64,000 bases of DNA, taken from the NCBI GenBank assembly GCA_017591395.1, contig WEDG01005348.1, positions 186,001 through 250,000 on the forward strand, read 5' to 3'. The stretch's first letter is position 1. The number at the start of each line of letters is the position of its first letter. The stretch comes from Schistocephalus solidus (Eukaryota; Platyhelminthes; Cestoda; Diphyllobothriidea; Diphyllobothriidae). Position numbers and translations under genes: made by a program. This document shows, one piece after another, positions 34,967 through 46,350 of this stretch. The notes beneath the pieces are model-generated. The model did no database searches. It had not been told where the DNA came from and worked only from the letters and a program-made list of their open reading frames with translations.

Positions 34967-36895
34967 GTTCAACCGTCGTATGCGCTGTATGATAGTAGAC
35001 TTGCGCTGCAGCTACCGCACTATCCTCCCCAACCTGGACCCGGTGTCAAGACAGAGTCAAGAAGACCGGAGGCGAGAGATGACGCAGGTGGCTGGCACAG
35101 CCGGAGCTGCTCCTCGGCGCGCTACCACACCTGACTCGGATCCCAACTGAGTGGGATTGCCATAAAGTCCACATTAAGAAGGAGCAATTGCAGCCTGCCA
35201 GTCCGCCAGTCGTCCACTGCGCACAAATGCACGCACTGAGCTGATCACGCGGTCCGAGTTATCCCGTTAGTTGACAACCTTCCAAGCTACGGCTTTTAAC
35301 GCATCGTGGTAGTTTCAAGCGCGTTGGATTGTTTATAATGAGGAAAATGCGCTGAGCCGTCGACCTCTCTCTCCCACCCCAATATCAGATCAACATCCGA
35401 GCCGGTCAGTTGTGTGACGCGGAAGTGGGTGCAGTTGCTAGTGAACTCGTCTACGCGTACTACGTCCATGACCTTGCTCTCAAACACAAGCACCAGCATT
35501 TCACACAACAGGCGTTTGAATGGCTCACATCTCACGTGTGAGTGCCGGAGGTCACGTTAAGACGGAGTCATCACAGCCTGACTCTCAGACCACCAATCAG
35601 CCACTCCACACAATACACATTGATGTAACTGCAGGGTCTGAGTGTAATTGTCAGTTGGCAACCTTCCAACCCACGGCGCTGATCGCTCCGTGATATTCTC
35701 ATGCCCAGATTACACATGCAGCACAGAAGCCGCATTGATAAGTAGCCGAGGCTCATACTTTCCTCTCAATCAGATATGCAGTCTGAAAGCATGTTTTTTT
35801 GCGGTATTACGTGTGACTATGTGGAATGCAGAGGCTGGTGACGACAAATGTAGTGTTGTGGTATAATCGGCGCTGTTCCTGGAACTGGTTCGCTGGTCTC
35901 TGTGCAATGGATTCGCAAGTGACCGACCAGGTCAATACATTATGTGCATGTGCGGTGACAATAAGGGCATAAGTCGGGGGTGCTGGTACTGGTAGCGGCG
36001 CTCAGGGGAAAAAGTGTTGATGAGTGCACAAGATATGTTAGGTGTGTTGGCATCGCGGTGGATTATGTTTTCGTGGATGGGCATGTGACCAAGCAGGACC
36101 ATGTGATAAGTGAATGCGTGAGGGCATTCGAGGCGGCAGTCTCTGCATTATGTTGGTGCTGCACGCACTGGTTCGCCAGGAAGTGTGTCATGGATACACA
36201 TGTGACCTTAAAGGGCCATGTGGTCTGCGAATTTGCGTAGGTAGTGTGAACAGTTGAGTCGGGTGCGGTGGGTGTACGTTGATGCTCCTGGCACTGATTC
36301 ACCAGTTTCTGTGCGATGGATTCGCAAGAGACCGACCAGGCCGATGTGTGAGGTGAATATGCGATTGCAATGACGACAGGTTAGTGTCGAGTCCCCATCG
36401 CTGGTACTGGGGGTGGCAGTGGTGTTGGAGATAGCAGGTGGCAGGTAGTCGGAGGTGGTGGGAGTGGGCAAGTTTTGTTCGCCACCGTGATCGGCGCAGA
36501 GGGTGGAAGCTGTTATCGTTACAGCTACCGAGACCGTGGGGACCTAGCACTCCCTGCCAGGAAGCGTGTTCTGTCCCAACAAGGGCGTTGAAGTCACCAA
36601 GGATAATAAACTTGTCCGCCTTCAGCACAGTCGTCAGCAGGGCGTTCGGTGCCTTGTAGAATTTGTCCTTCGCCGCATCAGAGCTTGTCATTGGGGAAGC
36701 ATAGGCACTGAGGATGGTGGCAAACCTGTCTCCCCGAAGAGGCAGGCGGAGGCTCATCAGGCGATCATTGATACCCTGCAGCAGACAGGGCAGACGTCCC
36801 AGGATATCGTTCCAGATGGTAAAGGCGACACCAGCGTTGCATGGTTCTGCCTTTGGGCCATGTGAAGAAGAAGAAGGAGCCGAGGCACACGCTTC
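34967..36895 (-). pseudogene. RTE-type LINE with internal deletion: endonuclease joined to zinc-finger tail (copy R2)
   Basis: Read on the minus strand from about 36895. It starts inside the endonuclease ([46 protein letters not shown]) and then, near 36490, passes straight into the zinc-finger tail ([20 protein letters not shown], with [15 protein letters not shown]). The whole RT is missing. Finger remnants continue to about 35890, followed by the family 3' UTR down to 34967. Several stops and frame changes. The 3' end is slightly eroded (GTTCAACCGTCGTATGCGC). Confidence 0.82.
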
Positions 36896-36989
36896 TCCCT
36901 GTGGTGGTGCGTTGTTGTGTATGTTTGCAAGTAGACGGTTTGGCCACAGAATAGTAATGATAAAAACAACATGGGAAGATTTCAATTAT

Positions 36990-38597
36990 TCCTTTGGCGC
37001 ACAAGACAGCGGAGCCTTCTAACTCCCTACTGAAGTCTATCATCAGAGGTACATGCGGCAACACAAAAAGCAACAGTTATAGGGAGTAGGAGCCAATCAA
37101 GCAGCTTTAATGTCAGTCGCGCTAAACGTGTTGACGCATCAGTTTGGGCGCCAATGAGAAGCTTTCCTAATAAAAGGTTTTAGGGACCAAAGTTATTGCG
37201 AAAATCTTGACCGGGTAGCGCCGGCATTTGCTCAGTCATTGATGGTATCATTCACGGCATGAGGTGCGTGCGTGGGCCTTAGCTGTGTCCTCTTGCAACT
37301 GAACAGCACAATTTTGATTGCCATCAAGCTGCCACCACGCCGGGACTGAGACGAGCGCAGTAGTAATATTTTATCGAGAAGGCGTGTTAAACGACCCGAA
37401 GATGATATGAACAAGTGTCCGTGCTGGCGGCTCCGCGAGCAGGCTGCCACAGTACTCCTAGGTAAAATTGAAGGCAGCACGGGTTTGCTCATGTCTAAAT
37501 GACACCAGTAACAACACAACGGGGCAGGCAAAGGTGATGTCTGTCGTGGGTGCGCGTTTTTGTGGGAGATTTGGTGGAAGAGGGTGTGGTTAGTAGCAGC
37601 GGACACGGAAGAACATGGGGTAGGGTGGATGGAGAAGGTAGGTGGCCACAGGATGTATCTAGAGGTGGTTTACGCTCATGAGCCCTTCGCCAGTACCACG
37701 TTGTATTTGGAATGTCTCTGCCCCTTGAAAGACAGCCCGGAGGGGACCATCGCAGAGTGACCCCCGTTTTCGTAGCACTCATCCATATCACAGGAAAATG
37801 TAAGAATATGTCACTATTGTTTTCTCCAGATAAGTCTCGGAGACGGTTGGCTGCGTGTGATCCGGAGATATTATTCACGTAAACTGCTGGAGGTGTTGTG
37901 GGAAGTTACTAAGATCCTGGTTCACATCGTGAGAGGTTTGGGAAACCACCTAATCGTGAGTCGGGCAAGGACGCCGAAAATCGATTTAGCGACGGAACAG
38001 TCAAAGTCCAATTTGGGAATCGAGCGGACACCTTTGTTCTAATCTGACGCATCATTAGTGTCTGGGTCGGGATGAGGCGATAAATTGCTCGCGAATTGTA
38101 TTGCAATGAGGAAGGCTTACTCAGCGTCGACCTCTGTCTTCTTCCATGGGCGTCGTCTTCCAAGGACAAAACTACGGCCAGACAATTGCAGATTACAACA
38201 CCCGACCCCGTTGGCCTTTTGCTCTCTCGTACTGATGTTCTGTGCCATAGACGAGGCCGGGAGTGCACCACACCCCATAACGTTGCTTCTTCTTCTTCTT
38301 CTCGGGTTACTGATCCGGAGAGGATGATCCTCTAAGGAAAAAGGCAACGAATGCTTGTGACTTCCCCAACGAACACGTGGAATGAAGGAGCGGTGACAGC
38401 AGAGGTTTTATGGTTGGGGCAGTCTACAGGACGGAAAAAAGGGCGGTTACGCGTCGGCACTGAAAATAAACTTTTAAATACTCACCGCCGTCGTTCATGT
38501 GAGCTGGTTCTTTTTAGCCCGGAATTAGGGCATATTGCATGCCTGTCTACTAACATAATGAAGTTTTGTATAGTGTAGTCCTACGATGTACTCCGTG
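36990..38597. other. No recognisable gene
   Basis: Mixed sequence with many overlapping short frames on both strands (for example 37232-37606 and 37495-37878 on the minus strand). None contains a motif I recognise. A short (CTT)n run lies at 38286-38300. Confidence 0.4.
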
Positions 38598-38985
38598 CAG
38601 GGACGGTGACTTGTGCGTGGATTAGTTTTAAGTGATAGTAGACTTACGCTGCAGCTACCGCACTCTCTTTCTTCCCTCATTCGTATGTGCCCGGTATCAA
38701 GACCTAGTCCAGGTGATCAGAGGCGGGGTCGAGCGCAGGTGACTGGCTCGGCCGGAAACTCTCCTGACCATGCCATCACGCCTGAAGCAGATCCCAGTGC
38801 CATAAATGACAAAAGTGACTGGTACGGCGTGAGCCTGCACCTACGCCTGCCCCCATGCACCCCCTTTATGTTCGGCATTTGTCATGGGAGCAAGGCCCCG
38901 ATTACCCCTACCGTGCCCTGATCTGGCCCCCGTATCGGTTCAGTGCATCTACCACGCGGCCCGTTTAGGGGGCCAAACCTACCTA
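38598..38985 (-). mobile_element. RTE-tail SINE, degenerate copy
   Basis: On the + strand: GCAGGGACGGTGACTTGTGC, TAGACTTACGCTGCAGCTAC, then the SINE head (TATGTTCGGCATTTGTCATG, CCCCCGTATCGGTTCAG, CGGCCCGTTTAGGGGGC). The terminal hairpin is missing or strongly altered. Confidence 0.7.
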
Positions 38986-39589
38986 CATACCTACACGTCA
39001 ATTTCAACCAAACTTATGCATTGTGCTGGTTACGGTGGTCGCACAAACCTTCGTTACCGAAAACCAGACAGTTTCAGTGCGTGATGCGAACCACGATGTC
39101 GTAGACGCATCCCGTTGCTTTTACTAGCATCGTCGGTTGATCACCGTCTCAACAAGGTCGTCCAAGGCTGAATTGAGACAAGGGAATGTTTTCCGTAGAC
39201 ATCGACACAGCACGTGGCTGAGGCCTATGGATAGGCAATCTTGGGCGGCTTCGTTGGACCACTGTGTTCCCGACCATCTATGTATTTCTTCTTTGGAGAT
39301 TGCTACTCACAGACGGAGCAGCAACCAGCATCGAGCAACTCTTGTTGGCATCTTCTGTGAGCAATAGCGAACTAGTGCAGGGGCACTGGTTTAGCGAATG
39401 CTTCGCATACTTCCAGTCTAGTACGCCACTTCTAGAGAATATCATGTGTGAGATCTTAATCCGGCGACCAGTTTACTGGTCACCCCACCCATTCGGTATA
39501 AAAAGTTCAAATAGTAGAGGTGAGGATGACTTGTAGGGCCGCCTAAGCAGGACGCCTTGCGATAAATTTCCGGACGGGTGAATATTCCC

Positions 39590-39672
39590 GTTTTTAACCC
39601 TAACTGTAACTTTAATCTTAACCCTAGCCAAATCCTTACAGTTAACCCGAACCCGAACTTTAACCCTTAACA
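39590..39672 (+). repeat. Degenerate CCCTAA/CCTAAC-like repeats
   Basis: The segment alternates AACCCTAAC-, CTTAACCCTAG- and TTAACCC-type words, resembling the complement of a TTAGGG telomere repeat but too irregular for a true telomere. A similar tract is at 53567-53660. Confidence 0.45.
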
Positions 39673-40166
39673 CTCAGCCTAATCCCAAACGTAATTCCTC
39701 CAGAATTTGGCGAAAAGCCAGACATATTGTGGGCGGTTCCTGGTCCCGTGTCCTGTCTAGGCGGCTTTCGACGACGCTTGTTCGTGACCCATTCCGTCCG
39801 ATATAGCGGCATAGTGGCAGAGGAACTAGCCGTCTCTTCCCACTTTGATTCCTTGTCACTACTTCGACGCTTCTGTGTTTTGACACGCGCTGGTTTTTTA
39901 TGTACATCGGCCGACGCCGCGCGTACTAACGACCGGAACCCAGCCGATTGCATGGTGTGGTTTCGTCTCAGCTTATACAATGGGACCTACATGCGCGAAT
40001 TATCATGCGCACTTGCGCAGGCTTCGTGCTACCGGCGGTCCGTAGATGACTCACTTCCCCTCGTACTAGGACGAATGCCGCAGAGGCTAGGCGCCAATTA
40101 ACCGACCTGGCAAAAAACAATGCCTGCAACGACAAAGCTCAGTACTGGGTGTATGTATGTGTGCGT

Positions 40167-40545
40167 GTGTGTCGAGCCCCCTAAACGGGCCACGTCGTAG
40201 ATGCGTTTGACCAACACGGGGGTCACATCAGGGCACGGCAGGCGTTATTCGGGTTGCGCTCCCATAACAAATGCCGAACATGGGGGTATAGTGGCACGCC
40301 TAGGGGCGGCTAGGACTTAGGGGACCCGGCAGTGCCAGCCACCTGCGTCCTCTCCCATCTCCGGTCCTCTTAACTCTGTCTTGACACTGGGCTCAGGTTG
40401 GGGAGGAGGAGAGAGTGCGGTAGCTGCAGCGCTAAGCTACTATCACTTAAAACTAATCCACGCGCAAGTCACCGTCTCTGCACCACCCTTCTGTAGAGTA
40501 TACCGTGGACATCGTCGGAATACGACGGTCGAACTGGTGTGTGTG
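40167..40545 (+). mobile_element. RTE-tail SINE, most complete single copy
   Basis: Forward-oriented copy. The 5' head starts GCCCCCTAAACGGGCCACGT and contains GTAGATGCGTTTGACC and CGGGTTGCGCTCCC, which are weak A- and B-box lookalikes. The head ends around GGACTTAGGGGACCCGGC. The rest is the RTE 3' end: CCTGCGTCCTCTCCC, CTTGACACTGGGCTCAGG, CAAGTCACCGTC, GTGGACATCGTCGGAATACG and a TGTGTGTG tail. Length about 375 bp. Confidence 0.7.
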
Positions 40546-40599
40546 TGGGGGGGCGTAGGGGGTACTAGTTAGAGTTAGCATCACTCAGGTAGTATTTGG

Positions 40600-41330
40600 T
40601 AGCTCCATCTGCCTCGTATAGGTGGTGAATGTTCATGTGGCCGCCTCTAGCTGGTACCCAACCCTCACCTGTGGCTCCTTGAAGCTGGGTTCTTCACAGC
40701 GGCCACACCCCGGGCAACCGCCACGACCGGCGGTCTAAGCCAGGTGTGGGTCTCCGGTGTTGTGTGTGTACCCACACCCGGTACGTCTGCTCCCTTTCCC
40801 TACTCTTCCCCCTCCCGTCGGCCCTGCCATCCCCTTCTTTCCTCTTCCCAGTCCACTCCTCTCTCTTCTCCTACTTCTCTTCCTCTTTTTCCCCAACTCC
40901 TCTCTTTCCCACTCCTTCTCCCTTACTCTCTTTTACTCTTACTTCTCCCCCTCTCGTCTGCTCGCTCTCCCCTCACCCTTCCCTCTTCCCCCACGGTCGA
41001 AACGACCTAAGTTGAGGGTGACATGCAGTCACGTACGTGATCCAGACGAATCGGTCGTTCTCACAGTAACCCATATCGTGACCCATAGTGAGTTCATCAG
41101 CCGTCTGGGCTGACTCAGCAGCCCTATTAAGGGACATAATTGCTTAACCCCTCGCGGGGGAGGGGGCTAGAACCGGTGCCATGACCAAATGCCGGGTATC
41201 ACGTCTTCTGCAGCCAGCCGCGACTCGCAGCTCACAAAATACGCGGTCGTAAAACTCAAATAAACAAGAATACCCCCCGTCCTTATCCCCCACGCCATAC
41301 CCTCTGGGCTACTCGTGTGAGCCCGCCACA
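40600..41330 (+). other. Possible RTE 5' leader, including a 200-bp polypyrimidine tract
   Basis: 40788-40992 is almost pure C/T on the + strand. It lies just upstream of the RT remnant of copy R3 and downstream of a SINE. It may be the 5' UTR of that internally deleted RTE element; no second copy in the window allows a test. The three overlapping open frames across the tract are low-complexity artefacts. Confidence 0.35.
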
Positions 41331-41334
41331 CTAG

Positions 41335-44045
41335 AAGCAGCAAGTGGAGCTCCCTAAAGTGGACATGAACAATGACCTGGATCTGCCGCCTTCCATACCA
41401 GCAAACCACCCGGGCCATGCGACAGATTTGCAGCGGGAAAGCAGCGGGATCCGGCGCAATCTCACCGGAAATCTCCAAGAACGGTGGGCCCCGGCTGATG
41501 GTAGAACTCACAACGCTCTTCTAGGAGATGTGGCGCCATGGACAAGCTCCTCGGAATTTTAAAGACGCGACCATTGCCCATCTCTACAAGCGAAAGGGGA
41601 ACCGGCAACTCTGTGATAACAGCAGAGGCATCCATTTGCTCAAAATTGCCATCAAGATGTTCATCCGTATACTTCTCAATCGTCTGATTGGTCACCTAGA
41701 GAAGGGGCAGCTCCAGGAAAGCCAATGTGGCTTCTGATGACTTCGCGGACGCCTACCGTGATGAGTGCCCTTGGATGCGCATTGCCTACAGAACTGACGG
41801 GCACCTTCTCAACTGTCGGCGTATGCAGGCCCTAACGTGCGTGTCTACGACTATAGTTCATGACTTGCTCTTCGTGGACGAATTCGTCCTTAACACCGTG
41901 ATGGAGGAGGACATGCAAAGGAGCATGAATCTCTTCGCCGCAGGCTGCGCAAATTTTGGATTAATAATCGATACAGCCAAAACGTTGGTCATGCACCAAC
42001 CACCACCCAGCGCGGAATAAAATACTCCCCGAAGCAATCTCAAAGGCGCTCAACTCAAAAATTTGGAAACCTTTGCTTTTCTGGAAGGCATGCTGGCATG
42101 CAACACGAGAATCGATAAAGAGTTTGCCAAATGGATATGCAAAGCCAGTCAGGCCTTCGGATGGCTGCAGGAATCCTCAGCATCCTTACCAGTATGAGGC
42201 AAGTGCAACTGCGATGGATCAGCCATCTGGTGAGAATGGACGACGAGCGCCTACCAGAATGACTTTTGTACGTAGGTCTCGCTATGGGTGCTCACCGACT
42301 GGAAGGCCAATAACGACGCAAAAAGGACACTTTGAAGAAATCGCTGAAGCAACTGCAAATCATCCCGCTGACCTGGGATAACCTTGTCCGGGACTGACCG
42401 GCCTGGAGATGATCCGTGAAGACTGGTGTAGCAATCTATGCGGCCAACCGGATCGCCGCTGCTAAGGCCAAAATTGTGGCTTGCAAGTCACATGTACCGC
42501 GGACCAACACCGCCAATTCCCTAGCCCTGCCAACGTGCCCAAGCTGTCAACGCACATTCCGCGCGCAAATTGGCCTGGTCAGACATCTTCGAACTCAATA
42601 CGACATCAACTTCTGTCACACCTGCCTCAGACAACAACGACAACTACCCCAACCCCTGAAAACAACTTCATGATGCCCCGCGGCTCAATATCACCGTCAC
42701 CATCCTCCCTCCTCCACCTCCTGCGCCGATCACGGTGACGAACAACACTTGCTCACTCCCACTCCCTCAGTAGCTATCTCCGCCTACCTGACACCTGCTA
42801 TCTCCAACCCCACTGCCGACACCAGTGCCAGTGATGGGGACTCGGAACTAACCTGTCATCATTGCGATCGAACATTCACCTCACACATCGGCCTGGTCGG
42901 TCTCTTGCGAACCCATCGCACAGAAACTGGTGAACCAGTGCCAGGAGCACCAACGTACACCCGCCGCTCAGGACTCAACTGTCCACACTACCCACGCAAC
43001 TTCGCAGATCACATGGGCCTATAAGGTCACATGAGTCGCCATGACAACCTGCGGTGGAAGACCGCCGGCTATACCGCAACAATACCTCTCTCCCCATCAG
43101 CCTCTGCACCTCACACGACACAGTACCACATAAAACATGCTCTGAGTCTGCATAGCTGATTGAGAGGCAAGTACGATCCTCGGCAACTTCTCTATGTGGC
43201 TTCTCTGTTGCATGTGTGATCTGAGCTTGAGAATAGCAGGGGGCGATAAGCGCCGTGGGTTGGAAGGTTGTCAACTGACAATTTTACTCAGACCTTGCAG
43301 TCACTCCAAAGTGTGTTGTGTGGAGTGGCTGACTGATTGTCTGAGAATTAGGCTGCGATGGTTCCTTCTTAACCTGACGTCTAGCTATCTCACAGATGTG
43401 GGATGCGAGCCGTTCAAACCCCTGTTGTGTGAAATGCTGGTGCTTGAATTTGGGGGGTCAGGTCGTGTACGTAGTGCGCATAGACGAGGTCATCAGAAGC
43501 TGCGCCCACGCCCGCATCAGACAATTGACCGACTTGGACGGTGGTCTGATTGTACGGGTGGGGGAGAAAGTGAGGTCGACGGCTCAGTGCATTTTCTTCA
43601 CTATAAACAAGCTGACGTGCTTAAAGCTATCACATCGGCTAAAAATCGTGGCTTGGAAGGTTGACAACTGACAGGATTATTCGGACCGCGTGGTCAGCCC
43701 AATGTGTGTTTTGTGTGGAGTGGCTGACTGGCGGACTGAGAGTCAGGCTGCAATGGCTCCTTTTTAATGTGGCCTTTATGGCACTCTCACTCCGTGGGAT
43801 CCGAGTCAGGTGTGGTGGTACACCCAGAGGCGGCTCCGGCCGCGCCAGCCACCTGCGTTCTCTCCCACCTCCGGTCTTCTTGAATCTGTCTTGACACCGG
43901 GCTCAGGTGGGGGAGGAGGAGAGAGTGTGGTAGATGCAGCGCAAATCTTCTATAACTTTGAACTAAATCACACGCGAGTCACCGTCCCTGCACCACCCTT
44001 CCGTGGAGCGTACGGTGGACATCGTCGGAATACGACGGGCGAACT
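41335..44045 (+). pseudogene. RTE-type LINE with serial internal deletions (copy R3)
   Basis: Starts at the equivalent of [12 protein letters not shown] (41362) and keeps [20 protein letters not shown] and ESQCGF. It then jumps at about 41733 to DAYRDE (loss of RT motifs A and B), keeps the region around motif C as LLFVDEFVLNTV (the usual FADD changed to FVDE), then jumps again near 42165 from FG.LQ to GILSI. The C-terminal finger (CPSCQRTFRAQIGLVRHLRT) and the tail fingers ([20 protein letters not shown] at 42850-42920, CPHYPRNFADHMGL near 43000) are preserved better than the RT. The 3' UTR runs to 44045 and ends GTGGACATCGTCGGAATACG. Confidence 0.83.
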
Positions 44046-46015
44046 GACGGATGCCCAAGCGCCACTTGAACACCCCTGCCCTCGCAGTCAGTTCACCTAT
44101 GAGGAAGTAATCGGACCTTTCTCTTGATATTTTGCAAATGTGTGGATTATTTTGCATATATTTTAGGCTACAGTGATAACTTGATGGTTATGATGGATTA
44201 TAAATGAACATTTCACGGTCTTAAAAAGATCACAATTAGAAATTTTTTAAAATCGAAGGATATCCTTTATTCCAGTAGGAAATTTGAAGAAGACACAATT
44301 TGCTACCAAATGAGTATGATTTTTTGATAAAATATACTCGAATTTATAATGACAGTAAAAATCATTGGAAAAATAAATACTACTTAATTAACCGTTTTTG
44401 CGGAACATAATTTTTGCAGGTGGTTCGAAAGAAGCCCGTTCAAAATCAAGCATCCTACTGTGACAGAACAGTCTTGGGATTGGGTTGCAAGGTTGTCAAT
44501 ACAACAACCCTTCTTATGTTATTTTTTTCGAATGACAAACACTTAAGAATTTCCGTCGAGATTAAATCCAGAATTCAAGCATCTTCCCCGGGATTTAGCG
44601 ACATAGTCCCAAACTAAGTTTTACATGCAACTCGTTTCATTTAAATCTCCTTTGTTTCGAACAGGCATCTTTATTGCGTTTGATGCCAGGAGCTTGTGTA
44701 TGACAATGGATCTGTTTTGCTAACACTTCGTGATTTTAAGCCTACAGGAGAAAGCCTGTGATTGGCTAGGATGCCGGTTCAGTACTGTGCCCTATCGGCT
44801 TCTTCTCTGTCGGCTCAAAGTATCCTTGCGACGACTGGTGGCGCATGAGTAGCATGCAAGCGTGCAAGCGTAATGGTATTGCGATCGACATTGCTGACGG
44901 TCAGGGCCTATAGTGGTTGCGCGTCAGCTGCACAATCGCATGCGAGCTTGTCTGTGCGATCAACTCAGCTGGTCAGATGTCAGTCAAAGGCAGGGAAGTA
45001 GGACACTATTGAGACGCCCGCACTCTTCGAGACGCAAAACAAAGTAGAGGCGTCGGTCTCGAGTAGGCCTTTTTCAGCAAAGGAGGATAGACTGTCGGCA
45101 GCGGTTCGACAATGTGCCTGCTGTCAGCGTCAGTACTTCAAACCTAGTTGGTTCCAAAACCCTTTTCGGATCGCCAGACAGCTTCTGAACTTCGTCTAAG
45201 GAAATTGGAGTTACCGATGGACGACGCATGTTGAACTCTTCGGAACTCACAAGTGTTCCAATTCAAGATGGGTACAAAAAAATAGTAGTAGGATCAGAAA
45301 CTATTTGTATGCCTCTAAGAGATACTCAGTCACCGACCGATCGTACGGAGGGTTCCGTAAACAGTTTAGCTATGATACATTTGATACCTGTCTGGGGGTA
45401 GGACTGACAGACAATGCTATATATATGATGCCGATGAACGCGAGAACGTGCCGCTACAGTTGTACGTGATCGAAAAATTTTCAGGAACTTGTAGAATCCA
45501 ACGAATGGCTACTACCAAACTCAGTAAAATGGTTCACGGTACTTTGAGCTCCTATTTATCGGCGTTTAGGGTAATGGTATATGGCCACTGGGAGTGAAGA
45601 AGCGGGTTCCAGGAAGCCGGCGCGAAGATGAAACTACCCTTATCGGACTTGGTCTCTGATTATATATTCGAGAGAGGATCCGAAACGTTAGACTAATAGA
45701 GCTCTTGGTCCGGCGATCGTATCTTCTTCGCAACGTTATAGGGCTCATCTGGCTCGAAGGAATGTTGAAGATAAGCCCCAAACCCATTAGAGTAAGAATT
45801 CCACACTAACAGGTCAGCAATGCGAGCAAAGATAAGGATGTGACGTCACGGAAGTTGATCACTGATATTCTAGAAAGTCCGACCGATATTTGTCAGTTAA
45901 TACCACAACAAAGCGAAGTCAAGTAGTACAAAAGGTTTGTTGATGGCGGTTTCACACGCAGAATAGGTTTATTTCGGTATTTATACTCGAGTAAAGAGCA
46001 GATAGATCTGCAGTG
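44046..46015. other. Intergenic, mostly featureless
   Basis: AT-rich at first, then balanced composition. No exon or transposon coding is recognised. A hammerhead-like motif lies at 45656-45690 (CTGATTA core, then CCGAAACGTTAG), one base away from the consensus core. Confidence 0.4.
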
Positions 46016-46350
46016 CCACATTTTGCAAAGTTTAACCTCTTGCGGCTATTTGCACGTGCGCATCAGTAGCACTCTGCTTCTCGGCCAATCCCGGCTGTCC
46101 TAACCGGCCAATAATCTTCGAGGCTGCCTCCGACTTGACTTCACTGAGGGCGCTGCGACGACGTCCCACTATGTCAAACTCAGGTACGCCACCCTCACGG
46201 TTCCGGAAATGCCCTGGCGGCCGGATGCCATCTTCTTCCAGCCCCTTCTCCAATAGTTCTGTGCAGAACACACCATCCTCCCAACTGTCATCTCAGGTGG
46301 AAGCGAGCCAGAAGGGCGTAGTGGCTAGGGGCCTCCCTAATAACTTAATC
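46016..46350 (-). repeat. Dispersed repeat family C, copy 1
   Basis: The minus strand contains TTCTGCACAGAACTATTGGA (near 46260), GAGAAGGGGCTGGAAGAAG and GCCGGGATTGGCCGAGAAGC. The same order recurs at 47395-47700 (-) and 55575-55840 (+), and in part at 49870-50275 (+). In this copy a 79-aa frame, beginning MFCTELLEKGLEEDG, is open across most of the unit. Confidence 0.65.

Noticed and set aside
40744..41113. Three overlapping open frames rich in Pro/Ser/Leu
   Set aside because: Produced by the polypyrimidine tract at 40788-40992.
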